A DNA stretch of 64,000 bases from contig CAVSMU010000006.1 of assembly GCA_963729075.1 (NCBI GenBank), positions 1 to 64,000 of the forward strand, read 5' to 3'. Below are positions 50,475 to 58,564 of the stretch, one piece after another (position 1 is the stretch's first letter; every line of letters begins with the position of its first letter). Under the pieces are notes generated by a model. That model saw only the letters and a list, made by a program, of their open reading frames with translations, was not told where the DNA came from and searched no databases. This DNA is from WHSW01 sp963729075. GTDB lineage: Bacteria; Actinomycetota; Thermoleophilia; Solirubrobacterales; 70-9. The position numbers and the translations under genes were made by a program.

Positions 50475-50583
50475 GGAAAACACCGCGCGCGTCCAGTTCA
50501 GGGGGACGAGTGCGGTGTTTACCTCGCTATTCGAGGAAAACACCGCGGTCATCGGATCACGTGCGACGGGAGCGGTGTTTTCG
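50475..50583. repeat. 60-bp-period palindromic repeat element downstream of phoU
   Basis: GGAAAACACCGC occurs at 50475-50486 and 50535-50546, and GCGGTGTTTACC / GCGGTGTTTTCG at 50512-50523 and 50572-50583. Both pairs are exactly 60 bp apart. The centre, 50512-50546, is a near-perfect hairpin with 15-bp arms (one mismatch) and loop CTATT. The two 25-bp segments between arms differ in sequence. It lies in the 256-bp gap between phoU and the response regulator and could terminate the pst-phoU transcript, but there is no T tract. Confidence 0.85.
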
Positions 50584-50596
50584 CCCACGCGCGCCG

Positions 50597-51295
50597 CTAC
50601 TGCGGGATCGGCTCGCCCGGGTGCGAGGCGTCCTGGAACTCGCGGAAGAGGCCCGTGACGATGAACGCCACCTGCTCGCCGATGTCGACGCAGTTGTCGC
50701 CGATCCGCTCGATCGCGCGGGCGACGAGGATCATCGTCATCGCCCACTCGCGGCGATCGTGGTCGTCGCCGATCTCGAGCGCGATCCGGAAGATCTCCTT
50801 GTTGAGGTTGTCGACGACGTCGTCCTGACGGGCGAGGTCGCGCGCCATCTCGACGTCGCGGGCCTCGAACGCGCGCTTCGCCTGCGAGATCTGCGTCTGG
50901 ACCTGCTTGCTCATCGTGGTGATGTCCTTGACGATCCGCTCGTCGGCCGGCGGCTCGTGGCCTGCGATCGGGATCAGCTTGGCGATGTTGACGCACTGAT
51001 CGCCCATCCGCTCGATCGCCTTCATCAGGTGCAGCAGCGCGGCGATCAGGCGCAGGTCCGTCGCCACCGGGGCCTGGGTCGCGAGCAGGTGGAGGATCGA
51101 CTGGTGCACCTCGAGGTAGCGGCCGTCGATGACGTCGTCGTTGGCGACCACGAGCTCGGCGAGCTCGGAGTCCTGGTGCTCGACGGCCTCGCTGGCGCGC
51201 ACGAGCTGGGCCGAGACCAGGTCGAGGCCCTCGAGCGCCCGCGCCTCGAGGTTCTCGAGCTCCTCCTGGTAGTGGACCCTGACGGCGTCGGCCAT
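50597..51295 (-). CDS. phoU: Phosphate transport system regulator PhoU
   Basis: A 232-residue protein from ATG 51295; the pstB stop shares one base with it (TGATG). It has two three-helix bundles: VRVHYQEELENLEARALEGL with LHLMKAIERMGDQCVNIAKL, and the repeat TMILVARAIERIGDNCVDIG. The E-R-x-G-D-x-x-x-x-I motifs are the metal-binding sites of PhoU. It relays PstSCAB activity to the phosphate two-component system and restrains Pho signalling when phosphate is ample. Downstream lies the palindromic repeat element. Confidence 0.95.
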   Translation of the reverse strand: MADAVRVHYQEELENLEARALEGLDLVSAQLVRASEAVEHQDSELAELVVANDDVIDGRYLEVHQSILHLLATQAPVATDLRLIAALLHLMKAIERMGDQCVNIAKLIPIAGHEPPADERIVKDITTMSKQVQTQISQAKRAFEARDVEMARDLARQDDVVDNLNKEIFRIALEIGDDHDRREWAMTMILVARAIERIGDNCVDIGEQVAFIVTGLFREFQDASHPGEPIPQ

Positions 51296-52179
51296 CAGCC
51301 AACCTTCCCGGTGACGTAGTCCTCGGTGCGCTGGTCGGTCGGGTTGGTGAAGATCTTCTCCGTCAGGTCGTACTCGACCAGGCGGCCCTGGCGGTGCTTC
51401 TCGTCGTCGTCGAGCTTCACGATCAGGAACGCCGTCATGTCGGAGACCCTCGCCGCCTGTTGCATGTTGTGGGTGACGATCACGATCGAGTAGTTCTCCT
51501 TGAGCTCGAGCATCAGGTCCTCGATCTTGCCGGTCGAGATCGGGTCGAGCGCCGAGCAGGGCTCGTCCATGAGGATGACGTCGGGGTCCACGGCCAGGCA
51601 GCGGGCGATGCACAGGCGCTGCTGCTGGCCCCCCGACATCCCGAAGGCGTTCGAGTCGAGCCGGTCCTTCACCTCGTCCCAGAGCGCGCCGCGATGCAGC
51701 GCCCGCTCGACGATCTCGTCCATGTCGCCGTCCATGCCGAGAACGCGCGGGCCAAAGGCAATGTTGTCGTAGATCGACTTGGGGAACGGATTCGGCTTCT
51801 GAAACACCATCCCGATCCGCTTGCGGACCTCGACCGGGTCGACCTGGTCTGCATAGATGTCCTCACCGTGGTAGACGACGCGGCCGTCGACGTGCGCCGA
51901 GGGGATCAGGTCGTTCATCCGGTTGAGGCACCGGATGAGCGTCGACTTGCCGCAGCCCGAGGGACCGATCAGCGCCGTGATCGCGTGGCGGTACATCTGC
52001 ATCGAGACCCCGGAGACGGCCGGCTTGCCGTCGTAGGAAACGGTCACGTTCTCGAGCTCGAACACCGGCTCGCGGCTGAGCGTCGCCGCCTCATGCCGGC
52101 TCGCCGCTTGGGCAGCGGTCGCCGCGACGTCGATGCCAAGCGCCTCCTGCGCCTCGCTCGTGTGTTCAGATTCCGTCAC
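51295..52179 (-). CDS. pstB: Phosphate ABC transporter ATP-binding protein PstB
   Basis: About 294 residues from GTG 52179 (TTGGAG just upstream; TTG 52191 is an alternative). The N-terminal 30 residues are a poorly conserved extension. Walker A is LIGPSGCGKSTLIRCLNRMN, followed by GMVFQKPNPFPKSIYDNIAF, the PstB-specific Q-loop. The signature is MSGGQQQRLCIARCLAV, Walker B VILMDEPCSALDPI, and the H-loop VTHNMQQAARVSD. It powers high-affinity phosphate uptake with PstA, PstC and PstS. Confidence 0.95.
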   Translation of the reverse strand: MTESEHTSEAQEALGIDVAATAAQAASRHEAATLSREPVFELENVTVSYDGKPAVSGVSMQMYRHAITALIGPSGCGKSTLIRCLNRMNDLIPSAHVDGRVVYHGEDIYADQVDPVEVRKRIGMVFQKPNPFPKSIYDNIAFGPRVLGMDGDMDEIVERALHRGALWDEVKDRLDSNAFGMSGGQQQRLCIARCLAVDPDVILMDEPCSALDPISTGKIEDLMLELKENYSIVIVTHNMQQAARVSDMTAFLIVKLDDDEKHRQGRLVEYDLTEKIFTNPTDQRTEDYVTGKVG

Positions 52180-52201
52180 TGATCGCTCCAAGACTATTCA
52201 C

Positions 52202-53110
52202 CTACCACTTCTTCTCGTACTTGTTGCGCAGCCAGATCGCGACCGCGTTCATCGCCAGCAGGATCGCCATCAGGACGATGATTCCCGCGGCCGCCAGCGC
52301 CTTGTACTCGGGGCGGGGATCGGAGACCCACCCGAAGATCTGGATCGGCAGCGCCGTGACGTCGTCGAACGGCCCGCTCGGCGAGCTGGTCGCGAAGTAG
52401 GCGGCGCCGACCACGATCAGCGGCGCCGTCTCGCCAATCGCCCGCGAGAGGGAGAGGATGACCCCGGTGGCGATCCCCGGCAGCGCCGCAGGCAGCGTCT
52501 GCTTCCAGATCGTCTGCCACTTCGTGGCGCCGAGCGCCATCGAGCCCTCGCGGATCGACGGCGGGACCGCCCGGATCGCCTCGCGCCCGGCGACGATCAC
52601 GACCGGGAGCACCAACAGCCCGAGGGTGAGCCCACCGGCGATCAGGATGTTGCCCATCGCGAGCGGCCCGCGCACCAGGAACGCGAGCCCGAGGACCCCG
52701 TAGACGATCGACGGAACCGCGGCGAGGTTCTGGATGTTGACCTCGATGAAGCGGTTGAGCCAGCGCTCGCGGTTCGCGTACTCCTCCAGGTAGACGGCGC
52801 TCGCGACGCCGACGGGGATGATGAACGCGGCACACACCGCCATCAGCCACAGGGTCCCGGCCAGCGCCGGCCCGATGCCCGAGTCCTCGGGGACGATCCG
52901 CGAGGGCGCTTCGGTGAGGAAGCTGAGGCTGAGCGAGCCCAGTCCGTCCGCCAGGACGTCCACCAGCAGCACGATCAGGGTCGCGATCGCGATCGCGAGG
53001 CACGAGAACAACAGGACCCGGAACCCCACCTCGAGCACCCGTGAGTTCCGCCCTGTGGCGAACCGTGTCCTGACCGCGCCGGCGATCGCGTCCGATGGGG
53101 GCGCCGGCAT
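52202..53110 (-). CDS. pstA: Phosphate ABC transporter permease PstA
   Basis: A 302-residue permease with six membrane spans; the first is FRVLLFSCLAIAIATLIVLLVDVL. IGPALAGTLWLMAVCAAFIIPVG and VNIQNLAAVPSIVYGVLGLA are PstA hallmarks. The EAA loop is IREGSMALGATKWQTIWKQTLP, and LSRAIGETAPLIVVGAAYF follows. ATG 53110 overlaps the last base of pstC. It pairs with PstC to form the phosphate channel. Confidence 0.95.
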   Translation of the reverse strand: MPAPPSDAIAGAVRTRFATGRNSRVLEVGFRVLLFSCLAIAIATLIVLLVDVLADGLGSLSLSFLTEAPSRIVPEDSGIGPALAGTLWLMAVCAAFIIPVGVASAVYLEEYANRERWLNRFIEVNIQNLAAVPSIVYGVLGLAFLVRGPLAMGNILIAGGLTLGLLVLPVVIVAGREAIRAVPPSIREGSMALGATKWQTIWKQTLPAALPGIATGVILSLSRAIGETAPLIVVGAAYFATSSPSGPFDDVTALPIQIFGWVSDPRPEYKALAAAGIIVLMAILLAMNAVAIWLRNKYEKKW

Positions 53111-54051
53111 TACTCGTACACCTCGCGGTACTTGCGAACGAAGCGGATCGCGACCATGTTCATCAGCAGGGTGAGCACGAACAGCGTGAGCCCACAGGCG
53201 AAGATCGACTCGTAGCCGATCGTCCCCGCCGGGTTGTCGCCCTTGGCGGTCGCGCCCATGAACGTGGTCACGGTCGCGTAGCCCTCGGTCGGGTTGATCC
53301 CGAAGTTCGGCTGCAGGCCGGCGGCGACGAGCACGATCATCGTCTCGCCGACGCCGCGCGAGATCCCCAGCACGATGGAGGCGACGATGCCCGAGATCGC
53401 CGCCGGGAATACCACCCTGGTCGCGACCTGGCGCTTCGTGGCCCCGAGGCCGTAGGCGCCCTCACGCAGCCCGCCGGGGACCGCGCGCATCGAGTCCTCG
53501 GAGATCGAGGCGATCGTCGGCACGATCATCATCCCCATCACGAGCCCGGCCGCGAGCGCGTTGAAGATCTGCACGTTCACGCTGAGGATGTCCTGGAGGA
53601 TCGTCGGGGTGACGAAGGTGAGCGCGAAGTAGCCGAAGACCACCGTCGGGACCCCGACCAGGACTTCGAGAAACGGCTTGAGGACCCTCCGCACCCGGGG
53701 CGACGCGTACTCGGACAAATAGATGGCGGAGCCGAGCCCGATCGGGATCGCGACCAGGATCGCGATCCCGGTGATCAGGAAGGTGCCGTTGAGCAGCTGC
53801 CAGATCCCGAAGGACGGCGGGTTGAACAGCGGCGCCCAGTCGGTGAACGCGAAGAAGTCGGTCCCGACCTCGCGGAAGAACGGAATCGACTCCTCGACGA
53901 GCGCGAAGACGATCCCGAACGTGGTCAGGATCGAGATCAGCGCCGCGAGGAAGAGCAGCGCGCGGATCGCCTCCTCGCCCCAGCGACGCTTGGCGACGCC
54001 GAGGGGTCGTGCCCCCGGCGTCGCCCCCGTCACATGGGTCCCGGCTTCCAT
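53110..54051 (-). CDS. pstC: Phosphate ABC transporter permease PstC
   Basis: A 313-residue permease. IRALLFLAALISILTTFGIVFAL is the first span. The family motifs are FLITGIAILVAIPIGLGSAIYL, LVGVPTVVFGYFALTFVTP and LREGAYGLGATKRQVATRVVF (coupling loop), then GISRGVGETMIVLVAAG. The start ATG 54051 is 18 bp after the pstS stop. It forms the transmembrane pore with PstA. Confidence 0.95.
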   Translation of the reverse strand: MEAGTHVTGATPGARPLGVAKRRWGEEAIRALLFLAALISILTTFGIVFALVEESIPFFREVGTDFFAFTDWAPLFNPPSFGIWQLLNGTFLITGIAILVAIPIGLGSAIYLSEYASPRVRRVLKPFLEVLVGVPTVVFGYFALTFVTPTILQDILSVNVQIFNALAAGLVMGMMIVPTIASISEDSMRAVPGGLREGAYGLGATKRQVATRVVFPAAISGIVASIVLGISRGVGETMIVLVAAGLQPNFGINPTEGYATVTTFMGATAKGDNPAGTIGYESIFACGLTLFVLTLLMNMVAIRFVRKYREVYE

Positions 54052-54069
54052 CCGTTCAGGTTGCGCCGG

Positions 54070-55045
54070 CTAGCCGGACGCCTCCTGGAAGGCCGACTGC
54101 GCGTCCGAGGCCTGGCTGTCGTCCATCGGGACGATCAGCGCCGCCTCGGCGATCGAGTCGTAGTTGTCGACCACGTACTGCATGAACCCGGCGACCTCGG
54201 GCCTCGACATCGCCTCGGCCGACGGGTACATGAACAGCGGCCGCGAGAGCGGCGTGTACGACCCGTCCTGGATCGTCTCGCTGCTCGGGGCGACGCACCC
54301 GGAGCCGTCGTCGACCGAGACCAGGTTGAGCGCGTCCTGGTTCTGCTCGTAGTAGGAGAACCCGAAGTAGCCGAGGCCGTCCTGGTCCCCGCTGACGCCC
54401 TGGACGAGGACGTTGTCGTCCTCGGACGCCTGGTACTCCTTGCGGCTCACGCCCTCCTCACCGTTGATCACGTCGGTGAAGTAGTCGAACGTGCCCGAGT
54501 CCGTGCCCGGCCCGTAGAGGCTGACCTCGGCGTCCGGCAGCGCCTCGCCCGAGTCGGCGTCGTCGCCGAGCTCGCTGTAGTTGGTGACCTTGTCGTCGAT
54601 CCAGAGCTGCTTCAGCTGGTCGGTCGACAAACAGCTGATCTCGAGCGCCGGGTTGGTGACTACCGAGATGCCGTCATTGGCGACCTGGATCTCGGTGTAC
54701 TGCGACGCCGCCGTCCTTGCACACCTTCACCTCCTCGGGCTCGATCGACCGCGAGGCGTCGGAGATGTCGGTCTCACCGGCGCAGAACTTCTCGAACCCG
54801 CCGCTGGTGCCGGCCGCGCCGACGGTGATGTTGACGTCGGAGTTCTCCTCGTTGAAGAGCTCGGCGGCGGCTTCGGCGAACGGCTGCACCGTGCTCGAGC
54901 CGTCGATCGAGATCGAGCCTGAGAGGCCGCTGGCGGAGTCGCCGTCGCTGCTGCTGTCGTCATCGTCGTCGCCGCCGCATGCGGCAACGCCCAGGGCTAG
55001 GACCAGACCGGCGCTCACGGCGAGCAACCACTTCTTGCGGATCAC
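54070..55045 (-). CDS. pstS: Phosphate-binding lipoprotein PstS, one-base frameshift
   Basis: GTG 55045 has AAGGAG upstream. The signal WLLAVSAGLVLALGVAACGGDDD includes lipobox VAAC. The mature part has SISIDGSSTVQPFAEAAAEL (phosphate-binding Ser/Thr loop), NITVGAAGTSGGFEKFCAGE and ISDASRSIEPEEVKVCKDGG. The frame then reaches a stop. The next frame continues with QYTEIQVANDGISVVTNPAL and runs to 54070 through GTDSGTFDYFTDVINGEEG. Removing one G in GGCGGCG near 54710 restores about 324 residues. Because all downstream Pst genes are intact, I favour a sequence error over true loss. Confidence 0.88.
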
Positions 55046-55197
55046 TTGGATGGATCTCCTTCGGTGTCGGTGCGCTCTGCAGCGCAGAGGCGTGGTCTCT
55101 GAGTGGGAGGTGATGTCCCCGGCGGTGAGCCGGGCGCACGAAAGCTCCCCCGTGCATGCCGGCACGCTGACAACACCTCGCCGCGAGTTTGGAGCGG

Positions 55198-55230
55198 ACG
55201 CTGTGACCGCGTTGTAAAGAAGATGTGAAG
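55198..55230 (-). promoter_or_regulatory. PHO-box-like array upstream of pstS
   Basis: On the minus strand CTTCACATCTT, CTTTACAACGC and GGTCACAGCGT follow with an 11-bp period, 153-185 bp before the pstS start and in its orientation. Unit 3 is the weakest. The intervening leader 55046-55197 holds no ORF that I trust. Confidence 0.6.
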
Positions 55231-55304
55231 TGGGGCAGGGGTTCGCGCGAGAGAGCGCGACGCATGCGCGCGGCGAAGCGGGTGCGAGGTTCAGCCCGCC
55301 TGGC

Positions 55305-56093
55305 TCACCGATGCCTCGTCGGCCGCTTCGGCCGCGGCGATCTGGTCGGCGCGGCGGCCTGCAGCTCGGCCTCGGCGGGCGCGCCCGGATCGGGCTCGAA
55401 CCGATAGCCGACCCCGAAGTGGGTGTGGATGTAGCTCCACCCCGGGGAGTGCTTCTGAAGCTTCGAGCGCAGCTTGCGCACGAACACGTCCACCGAGCGG
55501 TCGCCGTGGGCCATCGCGTAGCCCCAGACCCGCTGGTAGATCTCCTCGCGCTCGATCACTCGGCCGCTGGCCTCGGCGAGCACCTGCAGCAGCTCGAACT
55601 CGCGCCGGGTGAGCTCGAGGGTGCGACCCGCGACGAACGCTTGGTACTGGTCGGCGCGGATCTCGATCTCGCCCGCGACGAGAGGGCCCGCGTCGGCCTT
55701 CGGCTGGCTGCGCCGGCGGCGACGGACGACGGCCTCGATCCTCGCCATCACCTCCTCGGGGTGCGACGGCTTTCCGATCCAGTCGTCGGCGCCCAGCCGC
55801 AGCCCGCGCACCCGCTGGGCGACGGTCGAGCCCTGCGTGCAGACGACGACGCCGAGGTCGGGGAGCATCCCGCAGACGCGCTCCAGGAACTCCCAGCCGA
55901 GCGGGCCGAGGACCGAGGGGTCGACGAGCACGGCGTTCAGCTTCATCGCCACCAGCTCCTCCGGCGGCACGCTCGAGGAATGCAGCCGGTACTCCCAGCC
56001 CGCAGCGTCGAAGCGGCGCGTGAGGACACGGAGGAAACCGCTGTCGTCGTCGATGACCGCGAGGCGAACTGTCCCAGCTTGTGAATTCATCAC
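55305..56093 (-). CDS. PhoP/OmpR-family response regulator without adjacent kinase
   Basis: A 262-residue regulator. In the receiver, RLAVIDDDSGFLRVL has the acidic triad, AVLVDPSVLGPLG the phospho-Asp, VVVCTQGS the switch Thr, and DDWIGKPSHPEEV the Lys. The winged helix has LELTRREFELLQVLAEASGR and DRSVDVFVRKLRSKLQ, then THFGVGYRFEPDP. A basic, proline-rich tail of about 25 residues (TRSPRPKRPTRHR) follows. It lies next to pstS and between two PHO-box-like arrays, so it is a good candidate for the phosphate response regulator. No sensor kinase is adjacent; the nearest one (48236) is paired with another regulator. Confidence 0.88.
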   Translation of the reverse strand: MMNSQAGTVRLAVIDDDSGFLRVLTRRFDAAGWEYRLHSSSVPPEELVAMKLNAVLVDPSVLGPLGWEFLERVCGMLPDLGVVVCTQGSTVAQRVRGLRLGADDWIGKPSHPEEVMARIEAVVRRRRRSQPKADAGPLVAGEIEIRADQYQAFVAGRTLELTRREFELLQVLAEASGRVIEREEIYQRVWGYAMAHGDRSVDVFVRKLRSKLQKHSPGWSYIHTHFGVGYRFEPDPGAPAEAELQAAAPTRSPRPKRPTRHR

Positions 56094-56194
56094 CCTCGCC
56101 CGGATGCAGCCGCGGCCACCGAAGGCCGGCTCCTGCCCCGGTCCTCTTGCTGAACAGCGCCCATGGTAGAGGCGCGACCGGCAACACGAAGCGC

Positions 56195-56235
56195 GTTCAC
56201 AGGACTTTCACATGCAAATTCTCGGCTTTTTCACC
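56195..56235 (+). promoter_or_regulatory. PHO-box-like repeats upstream of the small membrane gene
   Basis: GTTCACAGGAC and TTTCACATGCA are consecutive 11-bp units, with a further TTTCACC about two units on (56229-56235). Orientation fits the gene at 56365. The site is also 102 bp before the start of the divergent response regulator, so it could serve autoregulation. Confidence 0.5.
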
Positions 56236-56364
56236 CCCGCGATCCGCGCCGGGAGCAGACTGCCGGATCACGAGATCCTCTCTCGTGCAGCGCGCGGCCT
56301 CACTCCCTGCCCCGGGCCGCGCGCTACAGCTTCCAATGCGGATCGAGCTCGGCCAACGCCCCCG

Positions 56365-56604
56365 ATGAACACGGCGGCCCAGGTCGAGCTCGATTCGCTT
56401 CTCGCGGCCGGTGGAGGGGCGATCGTCGCCGGCCTCGCGGTGACCCTGGCTTATGCGCTGGGGCTGCGCGGCCTGATCGCGGCCGCCGACCGGCGGCGCG
56501 AGGGGCGCCCCGGCTCGGCGCTCGTCGGCGCGCTGGGCGGCATCGCGCTGGTGGCCGGGCTGGGCGGCGTGATCGCCGGGCTCGTGATCGTCGCCGGCCG
56601 CTAG
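56365..56604 (+). CDS. Small two-span membrane protein, unknown function
   Basis: A 79-residue protein from ATG 56365; the frame is open back to ATG 56212, but that part lacks protein-like character. There are two hydrophobic stretches, AGGGAIVAGLAVTLAYALGL and ALVGALGGIALVAGLGGVIAG, separated by a basic loop AADRRREGRPGS. No family recognised. The TTCAC repeats upstream suggest that it belongs to the phosphate-starvation response. It converges with uppP, 4 bp between stops. Confidence 0.6.
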   Translation: MNTAAQVELDSLLAAGGGAIVAGLAVTLAYALGLRGLIAAADRRREGRPGSALVGALGGIALVAGLGGVIAGLVIVAGR

Positions 56605-56608
56605 CCGA

Positions 56609-57451
56609 TCAGAACGTCGCCTCGCGCGCGCCGGTGAGGATCAGGATGAGGAGGCCGGCCCCGATCAGCACGCGGTAGATGACGAAGATGTCGTAGCTGT
56701 GGGTGCGCACGAACCGCAGCAGGCCGAAGATCGCCAGGTAGCCCGACACGGCGGCGGCGATGATCCCGGCGATGATCGGCCCGGCGACGCCCGCCGGCAA
56801 CCCGTCCGTGACCGCCTCGTAGCCCTTGAAGACGATCGCGCCCGCGGTCGCCGGCACCAGGAGCAGGAACGAGACCCGCGCGGCGGCGTCGCGGGTGAGG
56901 CCGAGGAAGCGACCGGCGGTGATCGTGATCCCCGAGCGCGAGGTCCCGGGCGCGAGCGAGATCGCCTGGGCGACGCCGATGTAGAAGCCGTGGCGAATGC
57001 TGACCTCGTCGACCTCGCGGCGCTGTGGCAGCCGGTCGGCGAGCCCGAGCAGGAGCCCGAAGAAGATCAGCTGCAGGGCGATCATCCAGGGCTCGCCGAG
57101 GTTGTCGTCGATCCACTCCTCGCCGAGGCCGCCGACGATCACCGCCGGGATCGTGCCGACGATCACCACCCACGCGAGCCGCCCGTCGGCGTCCTCGATC
57201 GTCCGCGTCGCGACCGTCCGCAGGAAGCCGCGGACCATCGCCCAGAGCTCGCGCCGAAAGTAGTAGACGACGCCGATCAGGGTGCCGATGTGCAGGGCGA
57301 CGTCGAAGGTCTTGTTGAAGTCCGGGTTCTCGCGCAGGAAGGTGTAGTCCTGCAACCAGGGGACGAGGATGAGGTGGCCGGACGACGAGATCGGCAGGAA
57401 CTCGGTCAGCCCCTGCACGATCCCGAGCAGGATCGCTTCCCAGATCGACAT
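56609..57451 (-). CDS. uppP: Undecaprenyl-diphosphatase
   Basis: A 280-residue integral membrane enzyme. AILLGIVQGLTEFLPISSSG near residues 6-25 is the E-rich catalytic motif 1, and SLAPGTSRSGITITAGRFLG is the PGTSRSG motif 2. About eight spans are visible. It removes phosphate from undecaprenyl diphosphate so that the lipid carrier can be reused in peptidoglycan synthesis, and its activity confers bacitracin tolerance in known members. The start ATG 57451 is 27 bp from the divergent small membrane gene. Confidence 0.95.
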   Translation of the reverse strand: MSIWEAILLGIVQGLTEFLPISSSGHLILVPWLQDYTFLRENPDFNKTFDVALHIGTLIGVVYYFRRELWAMVRGFLRTVATRTIEDADGRLAWVVIVGTIPAVIVGGLGEEWIDDNLGEPWMIALQLIFFGLLLGLADRLPQRREVDEVSIRHGFYIGVAQAISLAPGTSRSGITITAGRFLGLTRDAAARVSFLLLVPATAGAIVFKGYEAVTDGLPAGVAGPIIAGIIAAAVSGYLAIFGLLRFVRTHSYDIFVIYRVLIGAGLLILILTGAREATF

Positions 57452-57477
57452 GAGCGCGGGACGATAGAGTTCGCCGT

Positions 57478-57732
57478 GTGAGCCGAGCCCGTCGCCTCGC
57501 CCTGCTGCTGACCACGGTTGCGCTCGCGTTGCTCGCCTGGGCGCCGACCGCGATGGCCGCCGACGGCGTCGGACTCTGGGGCCGCACGGACGACAAGGTC
57601 GTGACCTACTTCTCGTTCGCCGTGATGGCCTTCTTCGCGATCCTCGTCGTCGTCCTCTCGATCATCCAGATGCGGCTCGAGAGCCGCAAGGACCGGGCGC
57701 GCGAGGAGCTCGAACGCCTGCGCCGGCCCTGA
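57478..57732 (+). CDS. Small signal-anchored membrane protein
   Basis: An 84-residue protein from GTG 57478. The N-terminal signal LALLLTTVALALLAWAPTAMAA is followed by a short outside segment DGVGLWGRTDDKVVTYF. A second span SFAVMAFFAILVVVLSIIQM and a charged cytoplasmic tail RLESRKDRAREELERLRRP follow. This pattern is frequent in actinobacteria, but I cannot name the family. It precedes the enoyl-CoA hydratase by 14 bp and may share its transcript. Confidence 0.7.
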   Translation: MSRARRLALLLTTVALALLAWAPTAMAADGVGLWGRTDDKVVTYFSFAVMAFFAILVVVLSIIQMRLESRKDRAREELERLRRP

Positions 57733-57746
57733 AGCCACCGCCGAAC

Positions 57747-58556
57747 GTGCAGCAAGGTTCGCTACGAGCGCCGCAGGTTCGGCTGCGCGTCCTGACGATC
57801 ACGAGGCCGGAGCGGCGCAACGCGGTTGACGACGAGACCGCGGCGCTGCTGCTCGACGGCTTTCGCGAGTTCGAGTCCGACGAGGACGCCCGGGTGCTCG
57901 TCCTCACCGGCGAGGGCCCGGAGGCGTTCTGCGCGGGCGCCGACCTCAAGGCGTTCGCCGAGCGCGCCGCGGATTTCTCCGGCGACGACCCCCAGGGGAC
58001 CATCGACGAGTGGCTGGAGCAGCGCCCCGACGGCCCGCTGGGCTTCAGCCGCCTGGCCGCCTCGAAGCCCACGGTCGCCGCGATCTCGGGCTGGTGCCTG
58101 GCCGGAGGGCTCGAGCTCGCGCTCTGGTGCGATCTGCGGATCGCAACCGACTCCGCGCGGCTGGGCTTCACCGAGCGGCGCTTCGGCGTGCCACTGATCG
58201 ACGGGGGGACCCAGCGCCTGCCGAGGATCATCGGCATGGGGCGGGCCCTGGAGATGATCCTCACCGGCCGCGTGGTCGGGGCCGAGGAGGCCCTCGCTTG
58301 GGGCCTGGTGAACGAGGTCGTGCCCGCGGATCGCCACCTCGAGCGCGCGCTCGAGATCGCCGAGGGGCTGGCCGCGTTCCCGCAGCCGACGATGCTCTCG
58401 GACCGCCGCGCGGCGATTGCCGGCATCGGCATGAGCTTCGAGGACGGGCTGGCGCTGGAGGCGGAGCTCGGTCGCGCCTCGGTCGCCACCGGGGTCCTCG
58501 GGGCGGGGCGCTTCGCCGCCGGCGAGGGCCGCGGCGCCGCGGGCGCCGGCGTCTGA
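57747..58556 (+). CDS. Enoyl-CoA hydratase/isomerase family protein
   Basis: A 269-residue crotonase from GTG 57747. LTITRPERRNAVDDETAALL is the N-terminal hallmark. EAFCAGADLKAFAER forms the first oxyanion loop, and SGWCLAGGLELALWCDLRIA the second. RRFGVPLIDGGTQRLPRIIG lacks the Glu typical of true hydratases at one catalytic position, so the reaction may differ (for example hydrolysis or isomerisation). It could supply the step missing from the acyl-CoA operon at 10636, but there is no positional evidence for that. Confidence 0.85.
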   Translation: MQQGSLRAPQVRLRVLTITRPERRNAVDDETAALLLDGFREFESDEDARVLVLTGEGPEAFCAGADLKAFAERAADFSGDDPQGTIDEWLEQRPDGPLGFSRLAASKPTVAAISGWCLAGGLELALWCDLRIATDSARLGFTERRFGVPLIDGGTQRLPRIIGMGRALEMILTGRVVGAEEALAWGLVNEVVPADRHLERALEIAEGLAAFPQPTMLSDRRAAIAGIGMSFEDGLALEAELGRASVATGVLGAGRFAAGEGRGAAGAGV

Positions 58557-58564
58557 GCGATCGC

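Noticed and set aside
50475..50583. CRISPR-like reading of the palindromic repeat with 25-bp variable cores
   Set aside because: Only one complete repeat is present, arms are shared as half-units at the ends, and no cas gene is nearby.
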